A stretch of DNA of 17,896 nucleotides from Gracilaria vermiculophylla (lineage: Eukaryota; Rhodophyta; Florideophyceae; Gracilariales; Gracilariaceae): positions 1,014,574 through 1,032,469 of the forward strand of contig JAHNZQ020000227.1 of NCBI GenBank assembly GCA_019155205.2, read 5' to 3'. The notes beneath the pieces are model-generated. The model ran no database searches. It was given only the letters and a program-made list of their open reading frames with translations, and was not told where the DNA came from. The translations under genes were made by a program, and so were the position numbers. Below are positions 1 to 8,966 of this stretch, piece after piece (within the stretch, counting starts at the first letter, position 1; every line of letters begins with the position of its first letter).

Positions 1-1806
1 CCTGGCATTAAACACCTGGCAGCGGACGCGCTCTCGCGAATCTCCACCGAGAGAGAAGACAAATCATCTTTGGAGGACAACATCCCGTGTCTGGTCATTC
101 AAGACGCCAACGGAAAAGAAGGATCCGATGGAGAATGTTTGCAATGCTGTGAACCTGGACGAAGGTACAGTGGACTCCTTGAGATGATGGATATTGTTGA
201 GGAAGAGAAAGAAGTTCTGCCCATTACCATAGCGGAGTTCCTGAACAAACAGAGTACAGATGGGTACTGCAAGGAGTGCCTCGCCACTGTGGGGAGTTTG
301 ACATCATCATTCAACGTTGACCGAGACGGCGTGCTTGTACGACGCGCCCCCCTGGACGGAGCTCTCCAAAAGGTGGTCCCGACGAAGCTACGGGCGAAGG
401 TGCTGTATCTCTCGCGCTATCCTCGCGTCGCCGAGCACCCCGGTGGATATCGGATGTATTCCACCGTGCGGAGGGAGTTCTATTGACCTAACATGGCTAA
501 TGACGCCTTCCAAACGGTGGCGGATTGCTACTCCTGTGCCACCACTAAAGGGAATATACAAAAACACCGGACGCCGCTCACTCTGTTCCCACCTTCAGTA
601 CTGTTCGAGTTTGTGGCCATGGACATCTTGGGCCGTCTCCCCAAGACAAAGCGAGGGCACCGATTTATCCTCGTGATGACGGATCGTTTCTGGAAGATCA
701 CGCGTGCCATCCCCCTCCGGAGCACCACCGCAGCAGGGATTGCCGACGCCGTTCTGGATCATTGGGTTTACCCCTACGGGATACCATTATATTTCCTGAC
801 GAACAATGGCCGCCAGCTCGCGCCGAAGCTGTTCAGCGCCATCTCCGGAATGCTGGGGATGAAATAGTTGTTTACAACCGCCTATCACCCCCAAACAAAC
901 GGATAGGCGGAAAGGCTCAAAAAAACCATCGCCTCGAGCTTGAAGCACTACGTCGCGGACCGCCAGAAGGATTGGGACGCATATGTGGGCCCTCTCACGT
1001 ATGCATACAACCTGCAGGTGCACCGCTCCACGGGGACCGCTCTTTGCAATCTGGTACTCTCACGCATCCCGCCAGGTGCCGTCATTGCGGCAGGCGCCAC
1101 GGCGCACCCGGCGGATGGGCCACAGGCGCCGACAGCGGCGCAAGCCAAACGCTCTATCCCAAGGCGGTATGAGAACGCACTCTACCTCGCAAAGGAGACA
1201 CTGAACGCTTTACAGAAGAGATACAAACAGGGCTTCGACCGGAAGATGATGGAAGGCCCTCACCTGAAGGAAGGCGACGAGGTTTTCCTCGGCAAACCTG
1301 GGGAAACATCCGATGAACCACCGGACGTCACGCGCAAGCTAGCGCCGACCACTTAAGAGCCCTACAAAGTCCTGGCCACCTATAGGGATACTGTCGCCAT
1401 TGAGGTGAACGGGTTCAAAGAAGTCGTCCCCCGTGATATGGTGACGAAAGCCCCTACGCTCAGCCCCTCAGGAATGCCCTCCACCCCACCTCAGGAACAA
1501 CGTGTGCAACTTCCTCATCCAACCATCTCAGGAGTCACGACACCGCCGGATACTGGGAACTGCATCACCGCTCTCGGTGAACCATTGCTGGAGACCCCAA
1601 ACTCCATCAAGACCCCTTAAGGTGACATCCTCTACGCGGTGGACCATATCGTCTCCCACCGACAAACCCCTGCAGAAATACTGTACCGCGTCCGCTGGTA
1701 TGGGTACAACTCTAAGGACGACACGGAAGCACCTCAGGAACATATCCCGGAGAACTTCCTTAGGCGATACCACGATAATCTGGTGCGAAAACGCCTCTCC
1801 ACATAG
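1..1806 (+). pseudogene. pol: Decayed pol 3' end: RNase H tail, integrase, chromodomain (element A)
   Basis: One reading frame (first base of the window = codon position 1) runs to the stop at 1804-1806 and matches element B along its length. It starts in the RNase H tail (HLAADALSR, the last catalytic Asp region). The integrase zinc-binding region follows; its first His is Arg here (LSRYPRV against LSHYPRL in B), and the Cys pair CYSC is kept. The catalytic core has the first Asp (MDILGRLP), Asn instead of the second Asp (codon 802-804) and the Glu (AERLKKT). A chromodomain-like end (LYRVRWYGY) closes the frame. Stops at 484-486, 865-867, 904-906, 1354-1356 and 1618-1620 break it, yet I see no frameshift over 1.8 kb. 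No functional integrase can come from this copy. Confidence 0.93.
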
Positions 1807-1818
1807 GCGCTTCCGTTT

Positions 1819-1835
1819 AGGAAAGTGGGAGTGGG
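1819..1835 (+). other. Decayed polypurine tract-like run after pol (element A)
   Basis: A run AGGAAAGTGGGAGTGGG lies 12 bases after the integrase stop. Two T substitutions interrupt it; the matching place in element B (17222-17238) is 17 purines in a row. It is far from the 3' LTR, which has its own purine tract at 4641-4650, so it may be an extra internal tract or a relic of an older 3' end. Confidence 0.5.
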
Positions 1836-2049
1836 CCCCCAACCGGAGTTGTTTTTCGTCTCCGCAGTCTTTCCCCTACCTGCAGTTCTCTTGCTCGTCT
1901 CCAGGATGCCGTTGCTCGCATTTTGCATGCTCCCGCGGCGGCAATCCGTGTCGTTGAGCACGCGGGCACGGCCTGAGTCATATTGGAACTACCTTTCATG
2001 GAGCTTCTGTACCATCCGAAGGACCTTTTATTCGCCAGGTTTTTATCAC

Positions 2050-3933
2050 CTAGAGGTCCCCGAATCGCGCTGAATACTCCGCTTTGAGGTGCACATTTGC
2101 TGTGAGCGCTTAGCTATCGAAGACCTCTGATAGGCTTTCATTAATGGCCGCCATCCAGGCTGGGTCTGCCCGGGCCTTGTGGAGCTCTAAGACCCAAGCA
2201 CGCGCCTCGCGCAGAGCCTATACAGGAGAAGCCGGAGCACGACGGCCCGTTATCAGGAACGCCTGCACCAACTCCTAGACGACGGCACCCAGAGCCCCAG
2301 AGGATACTTCGCCCGAAAGTGCACCCGAAGCGGCCACCGCTCTTGACGGCGCAACAACCGCCACGAAAGGAGCCCCGGACGGCGAACCAGCTGTGACAGG
2401 GCCTTCCCGACGGGACTCCGCAGGTTTCACCGTAGAGGTTGCCAGAGCCAAGGACGGAGTCGGTGACACCGGAGGTGACAGCGGTGCGGGAGCTGGGACG
2501 CTCCGCAGGCGAGGCTTAAAAACAGGCGAAGGGACGCTCCGCAGTCGGGGTTGCACCACCGAGGCTGAAGGTCCCGGGACGGGAGCAATCTTGTGCTCTT
2601 CCATAGGAGACACGGCGGTTACCACTGCGGGAGCACCCGGCATTGCGGCGGGCCACGGCGTTATCAACTAAGGAGGCGCCCCCATATCCTGGGACGGAGC
2701 CGGTAAACGACGGGGTGTTTGATGCGCCAGGCTCTCCATCAAGGGGTCATAGTCGGGAACTCAGAGCCGTGGCACCTGAAAAACCCGAGAAGGCGTCAGA
2801 CGGAGGAAGGCCGGGTAGGCTCTCCCGTCATCGTCTCAATTAAGACTCCTCACGATGGGGTGGAACTTAACTTTGCCGTAGTCGTACCAAAAAAAGCCCG
2901 GCATGTGATTCTACCCCACATAGAGGTTGTAATCCAGCAGCGTCTCCGCCTCGGGCTCAGTCCATGCGGTGCCCTTAATAAGGTTCTGGATGCTAAAGGA
3001 GCGCAGGACCCGGATAATGGACGCCGACAAGGGGAGCAAACGTCCGGCGGTCGGCTGATACGATGAGTTCCAGTAGAGGCGACCGTCGCGGCACCGAGTA
3101 AAGGAGGTGAGGCTTTCGTCCGCTGCTTGGCGATACGCCATCAGGGTGCCAACCGCGAACTCCGTCGAGTCGATCAACATGACGAAACGCCGTAGTGAGT
3201 CATGAGGATCTAGATATTCGGAGGTGTGGTACGCGAAGGTCATGGGTGTCGCCACGCAGAGGTGCGGGAATACACAAGGATTCTTCCAGGAGTCGTTCAA
3301 CGTGAGGTAGTACTTTGGGCGTTGCCCGTAAGGCATGTCGTGGAATTCCGTGTTATGCCAACCATAGAAGTACCCGAAGGCGGTGCGTACTTGAGTCTCA
3401 TCCACAAGACGCGTCCCCCATCGATTTCGGTTGAGCCAGTAAAGGCGATTGTATGGGAGATCGAAGTGCAACAAGAGTAGGACAGAGCGGCTATCGGAAA
3501 TGCTTCCGGGTCGCCCCGCTTGTTGGTATGAGCTCTCTTCGTCAAGGAGTACATGGAGTCGCGCCTGAACCTCGCGTTCCTCGGCGCACCTCAGATAGGG
3601 AGTATCGCAGTGTCCCACCGTGGTTGGAGCGGTGCCACCTTGCACCGGAGTGTGGAGCCAGTGAGCGCGATAGTCTTCTACCCGGCTCCACTTCTGGTCG
3701 TTCCACGCAACCTCCGTTGCGCCGCAGAATTGCATCGCCTGGAGGTATGGGCCGAAGTGTTTAATGTAATCCTCCACGCGGCACAGGAGACGTACGCGCC
3801 TGTCGTAGAACGGGACGAAGACCCGCGTGGCAGGGTGGTCGAACTGCTCGTTTGGGCGGAATTGGTCACTGGTCGAGGTATGTTACACCACAGGATTTGA
3901 TGGTGACGCAGGCGCCGGAGTTTGAGAAGACAT
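2050..3933 (-). pseudogene. Long antisense ORF between pol and 3' LTR (element A), decayed, unknown function
   Basis: On the minus strand one frame runs from an ATG at 3933-3931 (reading MSSQTPAPASP) to a stop at 2052-2050, 628 codons in all. In-frame stops lie at 3883, 2911, 2836, 2761, 2668, 2275, 2218 and 2110 (low coordinate of each). The longest open stretch is 3882-2914, about 323 codons without a stop. That part is rich in Tyr, Trp, Phe and His (for example FGPYLQAMQFCGATEVAW, YWLNRNRWGTRL, FGYFYGWHNTEFHDMPYG) and looks globular. A Pro/Ala/Ser-rich linker with a repeated PRLRSVP unit follows, then an Ala/Leu/Glu-rich, probably helical end finishing RFGDL. The C-terminal part is conserved in element B. 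I do not recognise a family; no membrane segment is evident, so an envelope protein is not supported. An upstream frame (4321-4055, continuing to about 3870) also looks partly coding and may hold a longer N-terminus joined through a frameshift near 3868, where GACCA occurs twice 7 bases apart. Confidence 0.7.
2495..2550 (-). repeat. 36-bp tandem repeat inside the antisense ORF
   Basis: The unit beginning GGGACGCTCCGCAG occurs at 2495 and again at 2531, 36 bases apart. This equals 12 codons of the antisense frame, giving two PRLRSVP-containing blocks in the Pro-rich linker. The period keeps the antisense frame. Confidence 0.75.
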
Positions 3934-4640
3934 GGCAAAAGTATGGGAAGCCAGATGGATGGTGACCGAGCGCGTGGTAGCACCAGAGGAGAGTGATTTG
4001 AAACCACTTGGGGAACGGCCCCTGGTTATATGCCCGATAGGAGAGGAAGCCGCGTCAAGCCGCCATCGTGTAATTCGCCGAGAAGCCGGGCGACCGGAAG
4101 TAGTCGAGGTATAAAGCACCATAGCTGGGCGTACGTGTATATCCAGTGGAGGTCGACGGGGGCGCAGACGAGAGGATTATGAGACTTGCACCTTCATGGA
4201 GATTGAATGAACGGACGCGATGAAGCGGGTGTTTCCCAAAGAAGAATCCTCGAAGGAATCTGAGTGGCAAGTGCCTCAAGAAAGTCTGTGTGCACTCTGG
4301 ACTGACCCATGCTCCAGCCACGCAGTCTGCACGCCTGCACCACGCACGACACGCTGGAGCGCGCGGAAGCCCATGCCAGCGACTGGCGTGGCAGCACCAA
4401 CACGGTACGCCGAGTAGGAGGAGACACAGCCAGGTTAAGGAGGAGCAGGGCCCTAAAACCCGGCAAGAGATAAAACAGGAGCCGACGCTGGTAAGCCGCG
4501 CAGGAGTATGAACGTATTAAGGAATGCCTGAAGGAGAGATTTTGTCAATCGCCAGAAGCCGCACTTGCCTCCACACCGATAGGAGCCACTCCGGGGATCA
4601 AGGAATCGGAAGATGCACCTCGAGGACGTGGTGCAATTTA
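3934..4640. other. Region between antisense ORF start and polypurine tract
   Basis: On the minus strand a frame open from 4321 to 4058 and again from 4054 to about 3869 has a residue mix like the antisense protein (for example GPFPKWFQITLLWCYHAL). It could be the original N-terminus or a 5' leader. From 4322 to 4640 I see no coding sequence on either strand. As the DNA just upstream of the antisense gene it would be the natural place for an antisense promoter or leader, but no clear core promoter motif can be named. Confidence 0.4.
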
Positions 4641-4650
4641 GAAAAGGGGG
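4641..4650 (+). other. Polypurine tract of element A
   Basis: Ten purines, GAAAAGGGGG, end two bases before the TGTAG start of the 3' LTR. This is the expected position and composition of the primer for plus-strand DNA synthesis in an LTR retrotransposon. Confidence 0.85.
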
Positions 4651-4652
4651 TA

Positions 4653-5204
4653 TGTAGTACAGTGACTCCTAAGGAAATATGGTGGTGTGGCTTTATGGCG
4701 TGATATTCCTAAGGAGGGCTCGTATTTTATTAGATGAGCCACGTGGTTCATAATTCTGCCCGCGCGCGCTACAGTATCCTTAAGGAACGGTAGAATAATT
4801 ATTTATTTTAGTTAATTTATGCAGGTAATTACTACAGTAGTGAGACCTGCCGAGGCAGGCTCCCGGCTTGATACTTAATCTCCCGGTTGAGCTCCATCTC
4901 TGGGGAAGTAAAGATAAGCACCCTTGAGTCTTCATCTGCTTTTCCGGTTGGAGACTATCGTCGATCATCTTCAGGTTTCTAAGCCACCGATCCCCTGGTC
5001 ACATCACAGCAGCGCCTGTAGGAGCATTGTCCGCCCAGTGAACCTCCCCTCCGCTTGGTGTTTGCGGGTCCCCTTTAAAAATTCCCCCGGTTCGTGACAG
5101 CGGATACCGGAGATCAACTTTAGAAACACGCATCTTTGGAGTCAACAAAACTCATGACGGACGATGTGCTCTACTATCTCAAAAGGAGGGCTGGCAGTAC
5201 CACA
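4653..5204 (+). repeat. 3' LTR of element A (552 bp)
   Basis: It starts TGTAGTACAG and ends AGTACCACA, with the TG...CA ends of LTRs. It aligns along its whole length with the 5' LTR of element B at 10348-10902 at roughly 85 percent identity by eye. Before it is the polypurine tract and after it unrelated sequence. A short hairpin, CCTGCC-GA-GGCAGG (4846-4859), is partly kept in B, where one base change turns a stem pair into a G-T pair. An AT-rich stretch around 4790-4820 is the likeliest place for the core promoter. Confidence 0.92.
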
Positions 5205-5511
5205 CCCGATACGAAATCTTTTTACTTACTGGCGTATTCATCCTTTAAAGCACGGCTAACACCAGCCAGTTAGAACCATCTAGTGCGAACGGTGGCGTAG
5301 GCAGTTCGAGGGTAAATGTCAGAGTGCACGACAACTTTGACGATACAGCAACAGCCTGGGGGTCGTTTGCGTTTATCCAATAGACCGCTAATGCTGTAAA
5401 CTTAAAACGAACTAGTACATCTCATCTTCACGGAGATATATAATCCGTTGCAAGAATACGGTTGGATCACGGCCTCTTTCTTAATGGAAAAATTGTTGGT
5501 AGTTGATTGCA
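5205..5511. other. Unassigned stretch between LTR and gag fossil
   Basis: About 300 bases without a convincing gene. It may hold the diverged C-terminal part of the minus-strand gag fossil that begins at 5512, since that frame simply fades out here, but no motif supports this. Confidence 0.4.
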
Positions 5512-6294
5512 TCATCCCGCTTCTTGGGTATCCGCAATCCCATGGGCATGTCGGGCTATTGCGTTATCATCCAGTTGGCTGTGATTTGCGAAATAAATAC
5601 CAAAATGCAACCTGATGGCCTACTTAACATTTTTGAGATAGAAGATCTTCAACAGAGAGCTAATAAACACATTCCCACACCGAGGGATAAAGCCGACCAG
5701 CGTCCTCTCGAGGTTCAGCTCCGTCTGTCCACTCTGTTCGCGTCCTTTCAATACTTTGGCGTAGAATTGTTAAATGAACTCATCAGCAGCATACGTCCGC
5801 AAGAGATAGTTCACCGCTTGGTATTAGTTAGGAAGGATATCTGTGGCATCTTCATCAACCAAGATGGTGTTTTCTCGCATTCTACCAGAAAACAGTGAGC
5901 CAGCTAGCCTCTTGATGTAGAATTAAAACAACCCCATGGAGTCGCCTTTCGAAAAGACATTTTTGTCACATGCCAGCTTAAATTGTTGAAGGAAATCAAT
6001 TAATGGGATGGAATCACCACCATTGAAAGTCGTATTTTTCATCGGAAAATTAAGGTTGTGATACTGTTTACCTACCTTGTGTGCCACAACCACGGTATAC
6101 AAAACATCGCAATTGGTCAATCTTTAGGTGCGGTACTCAATAGCTTCCGTTAAAATGTCATTCAACTGTTGCAGTGGCTTCAGGTTCTCATTATCATAAT
6201 CAGAATCTGATGCTGCACGCCGATTGGGGTTTCCATTACGGCAACTGTTTCTTCTACGACTTATATCCTTCCGCTTTCTCCGTCCGTATTTTTC
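5512..6294 (-). pseudogene. gag: Fossil gag of a second, diverged Ty3/gypsy element
   Basis: The minus strand reads as a capsid protein colinear with the gag of element B. In order: a Lys/Arg-rich patch (KRKDISRRR, near 6252-6276), an acidic Ser/Asp patch (SDSDYDNE), QLNDILTEAIEYR (B: PLNDLFAKAVDCDTYRL), FNGGDSIPLIDFLQQFKLAC (B: FSGEDPISVLNFLTRFRSAC), YLLRTYAADEFI (B: FLLKRYAADEVI), RCGNV, and ARHAHGIADTQEA (B: ARFAESYGDTHRA). All segments lie in one minus-strand frame with no frameshift, but stops cut it at 6124, 5923 and several places between 5600 and 5840. Divergence from B is much greater than between A and B, so this is another family or a far older insertion. A weaker match may continue to about 6900, toward the gag N-terminus. 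No LTR of this element was identified. Confidence 0.82.
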
Positions 6295-7231
6295 CTATCG
6301 GTGTGTCGAAAGGTGCGTTTTAGATCCAGAACTGAAGGTTTCCGAGCCAGACCCTGCGGCTAATTTCTTCTCCAGATTTATTTTCCTTGTTTTTCTCTTT
6401 GTTTCCATTGATAATCGGTCTTCTAGTCTGACGGTCTCTTATCGTTTGGAATCCATCTTCTGCCGCTATTTGTGGCTTTATCAGTTGGTTGCGTGAGATA
6501 AGTACTTCCCAGGCCCTCCTCTTCCCGAAGGTCTGCCCATTTTCCCGTATGGTCTCATAGATTTATATCAATCTACATGATTGAATAGAGGGTCTTGTCA
6601 GCTAGCCGGGTAGACGTCTCGTACACCACGTAGCTATAGGATAGCCTCACGGATTCTATAGAAGTAGTAGACGATTGGCCTTGAATGGTAGTTGCCAACT
6701 GGTGCTTTTGAAACGATTCTTTTACCATTTGCTGGACACACGCCTTGGCGTATTGTTACAAGAACTAATACATCAGTGCAAGAATGTTTTCCGTCGAATA
6801 CCTTTGAGCGAAGTCTACTAATACAGCAAAGATCGTGTTGATTTCCAAGCGAGGAACTGACATTCAGGCCTTCTCCATTTCCTCTTTTGCAACAAATTTC
6901 TTTGTCGAATCGGCTCTACGGCCCGTTCCAGGACTGTCTTCCTTTGTCGGTTAAAGTGCGCCTCCTTTCTATCCTGCTGTCCACTAGGGAATCATTTATT
7001 GCTTTGCATCTCACATTATTTCTCTCTATTGTCCAAAATTGGGTTTTTTTTTGAAAAAGAGTTGCCCTCTGTTCCCGAAAAAACAGTGATTACACCTTAT
7101 TTTTCAAGCATGATTACATTTGGTATAACTTGTGTAAATAAAAGAACTGCTTTACAGCAGTTGTCATACCCAAACTGTACTCAAAGTTCTCCTTTCTTTC
7201 TAATCTTCTGTTTGAAGCCAATTTGTATGTA
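6295..7231. other. Possible N-terminal continuation of the gag fossil; otherwise nothing assigned
   Basis: In shifting minus-strand frames there are weak echoes of the gag N-terminal half of element B, mainly around 6770-6910, but stops and frame changes make them uncertain. Plus-strand ORFs at 6224-6496 and 6999-7340 have no recognisable features; the second runs into the TRIM insertion. Confidence 0.35.
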
Positions 7232-7236
7232 CTCCC

Positions 7237-7315
7237 TGTTGATAGTTCAAATGGTGAACTGCGCGCCCTGTGTCACAAGAGAATATAGCGCAAATAGCTC
7301 ATCTGTTTTCCAACA
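7237..7315 (+). repeat. 5' LTR of the TRIM (79 bp)
   Basis: It starts TGTTGATAG and ends TTTTCCAACA, with 5-base inverted ends TGTTG/CAACA. It is identical to 7465-7543. A TAGCTCATCTG motif at 7295-7305 resembles the A box of a Pol III promoter. Confidence 0.94.
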
Positions 7316-7326
7316 GGTTATGGGCC
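7316..7326 (+). other. TRIM primer binding site (initiator Met-tRNA, internal half-tRNA type)
   Basis: GGTTATGGGCC directly follows the LTR with no gap. Its complement GGCCCATAACC is the anticodon loop with flanking stem bases of eukaryotic initiator Met-tRNA (CAT anticodon). Most LTR elements instead pair with a tRNA 3' end and so start with TGG. The internal type is known from copia, Ty5 and relatives. Confidence 0.85.
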
Positions 7327-7344
7327 ATGCTAATCGCTAGGACC

Positions 7345-7361
7345 CTGGGTTCGACTCCCAG
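7345..7361 (+). promoter_or_regulatory. tRNA T-arm / Pol III B box-like hairpin inside the TRIM
   Basis: CTGGG-TTCGACT-CCCAG is a perfect 5-bp stem with a 7-base loop, as in a tRNA T arm. It contains GGTTCGACTCC (7348-7358), matching the Pol III B box consensus GGTTCGANTCC. With the A box-like motif at 7295-7305 the start-to-start spacing is 53 bases, within the tRNA range. Whether it drives transcription is unknown. Confidence 0.6.
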
Positions 7362-7450
7362 AAGTGACCTGAGCCCGAGAAATTGTACAGGTGTACAGCA
7401 GTAGTAAAGATTGGCTACTGTAAGCTCGAGGTCGTTCTGTAAGGAAGTAC

Positions 7451-7462
7451 AGGGCGAGGGGG
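7451..7462 (+). other. Polypurine tract of the TRIM
   Basis: AGGGCGAGGGGG, one pyrimidine in twelve, ends two bases before the right LTR. This is the expected position for the plus-strand primer. Confidence 0.75.
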
Positions 7463-7464
7463 CG

Positions 7465-7543
7465 TGTTGATAGTTCAAATGGTGAACTGCGCGCCCTGTG
7501 TCACAAGAGAATATAGCGCAAATAGCTCATCTGTTTTCCAACA
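7465..7543 (+). repeat. 3' LTR of the TRIM (79 bp)
   Basis: Base-for-base identical to 7237-7315 and followed at once by the second CTCCC target copy. Confidence 0.94.
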
Positions 7544-7548
7544 CTCCC

Positions 7549-8966
7549 AACTTCGAAGTCGGGGGACCAAACTGTGGTTCAGCGAGCGGCGAACGCGGAG
7601 CCGGAAAGTTTTTGCAAGGGGGGGACTGGTTTAGAGATATCAGTACTAGCGGAACCTAGAAGAAGATGCTAAATAATGCGCAGGGTAATAATAACATCAC
7701 CGGAACAGGTGTCGGCCCAGGATGGCCGATAGGCGTACTGCAGCCAATAGGTACTGGTCAGTGCAGCGCTTGCGTTACAGTGAGGATTGTTGGCATAGCT
7801 CGCCAATCTGCTGGCCGACCGTAGAATCCACCAAGGTCGAGACTTAAACTTAAAGTGCTTAGCGTTTCCTAGTATTGGGGGAGGAGCTTACGCAGCTCGC
7901 AAAGCACGATGCGGAGCTCCAACTCCTTGTCAACAATCAACGTGGCCAAAGGGCCTAAAAATGTTGCTCCCGGCACGCTGTTAACAGTGGTACACGGGTA
8001 TCAATATAATTACAACCTTATTATTAAGACTGGTGACTTTTAAGTAGGCTCTGAGATCTTACACTACAGCGTTTGCCGAACGAGTAAAAAGTTTGCTCAT
8101 TGTATTAGACCTCAAATAAATGACAAATGAAAGCATTTCTTCTTTGACGAACTATGGCATAAATTGTTACTCTTTTCGAAACTTTTCAAGTCCTTTAGAA
8201 CATTTCTTCTTGTGCTCGTGATTAGATTGGAATCTTTTGCGTGTGCCATAATAAAAAATATAATCTTTTTCTTCATTTTTCTCTTGTCATATATATTGTA
8301 TCGTATAAATAATAATTCTTGTTGGAAAAATATTGAGTACATACTCATCTTTTCAAAAAGTGCTTTGTGTTTTCTGAATCTGTCTCATTTAATATTAAGA
8401 TTCCATTTAGTATTAAGTAAGCCATCTGTAAAGTGGCTAAACAAATGTGAGGTAAACAAGATTCAGGATCAGAAATATATGTTTGATATAATAGCCCTGT
8501 TTTTACTATACAGATGTGAAAAACGCTATCCTTTACCGAATCTGCTCATTTTTTTGTATCGTGATTTCGTTTTCAACTACAAATATTTCGTACCACAGTC
8601 GATTAGTATATCTGCTTTTAAGCAGGCCTATAACTCCGTAGTATAAACGTCAACCATATAACTCAATAAACGCAATTTTTTGGCTTGTGTATCACCGTTT
8701 TTCATCTGTTATTAGTTATTGAAGTTTTCGAATTGGTTACTTCGTATTACCTAATGAAATATTTTCTTCTACGACCAATCCGCAAAACAGCCATGAGATT
8801 TGTGTTGGTGCTTTGAATTAAAGCAAATATTTGCTTCTGTTCTCCACGGTGATTCATTAACATTTGTGATAGATGATGCATGAGGTACTTTGTCGTAGAT
8901 GTTTTAAATACAGCAATGAGTCGCAGTTCAAATATGAAAAACACATTGCTTTATGAACTGAATTAG
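7549..8966. other. AT-rich stretch without a supported gene
   Basis: From 7549 to about 8040 the composition is mixed; a short frame from ATG at 7665 (52 codons) and a later piece in the same frame are open but match nothing I know. From about 8040 to 8966 the DNA is strongly AT-rich. A 160-codon plus-strand frame (8164-8646) there is mostly Phe, Leu and Ile, as expected from base composition. No LTR or terminal inverted repeat was recognised. Confidence 0.5.

Larger units (their letters stand above)
1..5204 (+). mobile_element. Element A: 3' part of a chromodomain Ty3/gypsy LTR retrotransposon
   Basis: The order RNase H end, integrase, chromodomain, antisense ORF region, polypurine tract and 3' LTR marks the 3' part of a Ty3/gypsy chromovirus. 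It is colinear with element B (offset about 15,402 bases) and clearly the same family, with differences across the whole shared length. Gag, protease, RT and the 5' LTR lie upstream of the window. The copy is dead: its integrase frame has five stop codons and the antisense ORF has eight. The bases after the LTR (5205-5209, CCCGA) would be one half of the target duplication; the other half is outside the window, so it cannot be tested. Confidence 0.93.
7237..7543 (+). mobile_element. Complete TRIM (miniature LTR retrotransposon, 307 bp) with copia-type primer site
   Basis: Two identical 79-bp direct repeats (7237-7315 and 7465-7543) begin TGTTG and end CAACA. They enclose 149 bp, and CTCCC stands directly on both outer sides (7232-7236 and 7544-7548) as a 5-bp target duplication. 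The first internal bases, GGTTATGGGCC (7316-7326), complement the anticodon loop and stem of eukaryotic initiator Met-tRNA, as in Drosophila copia, which is primed by a half tRNA. A purine-rich run (7451-7462) lies two bases before the right repeat. These are all the cis signals of an LTR retrotransposon and there is no room for a protein, so movement must depend on enzymes of a helper. Identical LTRs suggest a recent insertion. Orientation follows from the order PBS then purine tract. Confidence 0.93.

Noticed and set aside
2393..2671. Gly-rich plus-strand ORF after pol
   Set aside because: It is the complement of the Pro/Ala-rich linker of the antisense ORF. The between-copy substitution pattern of the adjacent stretch favours the minus frame.
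2050..3933. Reading the antisense ORF as an envelope gene
   Set aside because: It is on the opposite strand to gag-pol and shows no signal peptide, membrane segment or cleavage site.
5503..5898. 131-codon plus-strand ORF
   Set aside because: It overlaps the minus-strand gag fossil, which has clear colinear homology to gag of element B; the plus frame is a shadow.
6999..7340. 113-codon plus-strand ORF
   Set aside because: Its last third is the inserted TRIM, and the remainder has no recognisable feature; the frame is probably accidental.
7272..7367. A tRNA gene across the left TRIM LTR and internal region
   Set aside because: Only the T arm is good. The acceptor would have just five pairs (GTCAC/GTGAC) with mismatches after them, and the length is about 95 bases without a proper anticodon arm. 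It is better seen as tRNA-like boxes in a TRIM.
8164..8646. 160-codon plus-strand ORF, very hydrophobic
   Set aside because: It lies in strongly AT-rich DNA, where Phe/Leu/Ile/Lys-rich frames arise by composition. There is no motif, and the opposite strand is also partly open (8112-8348).
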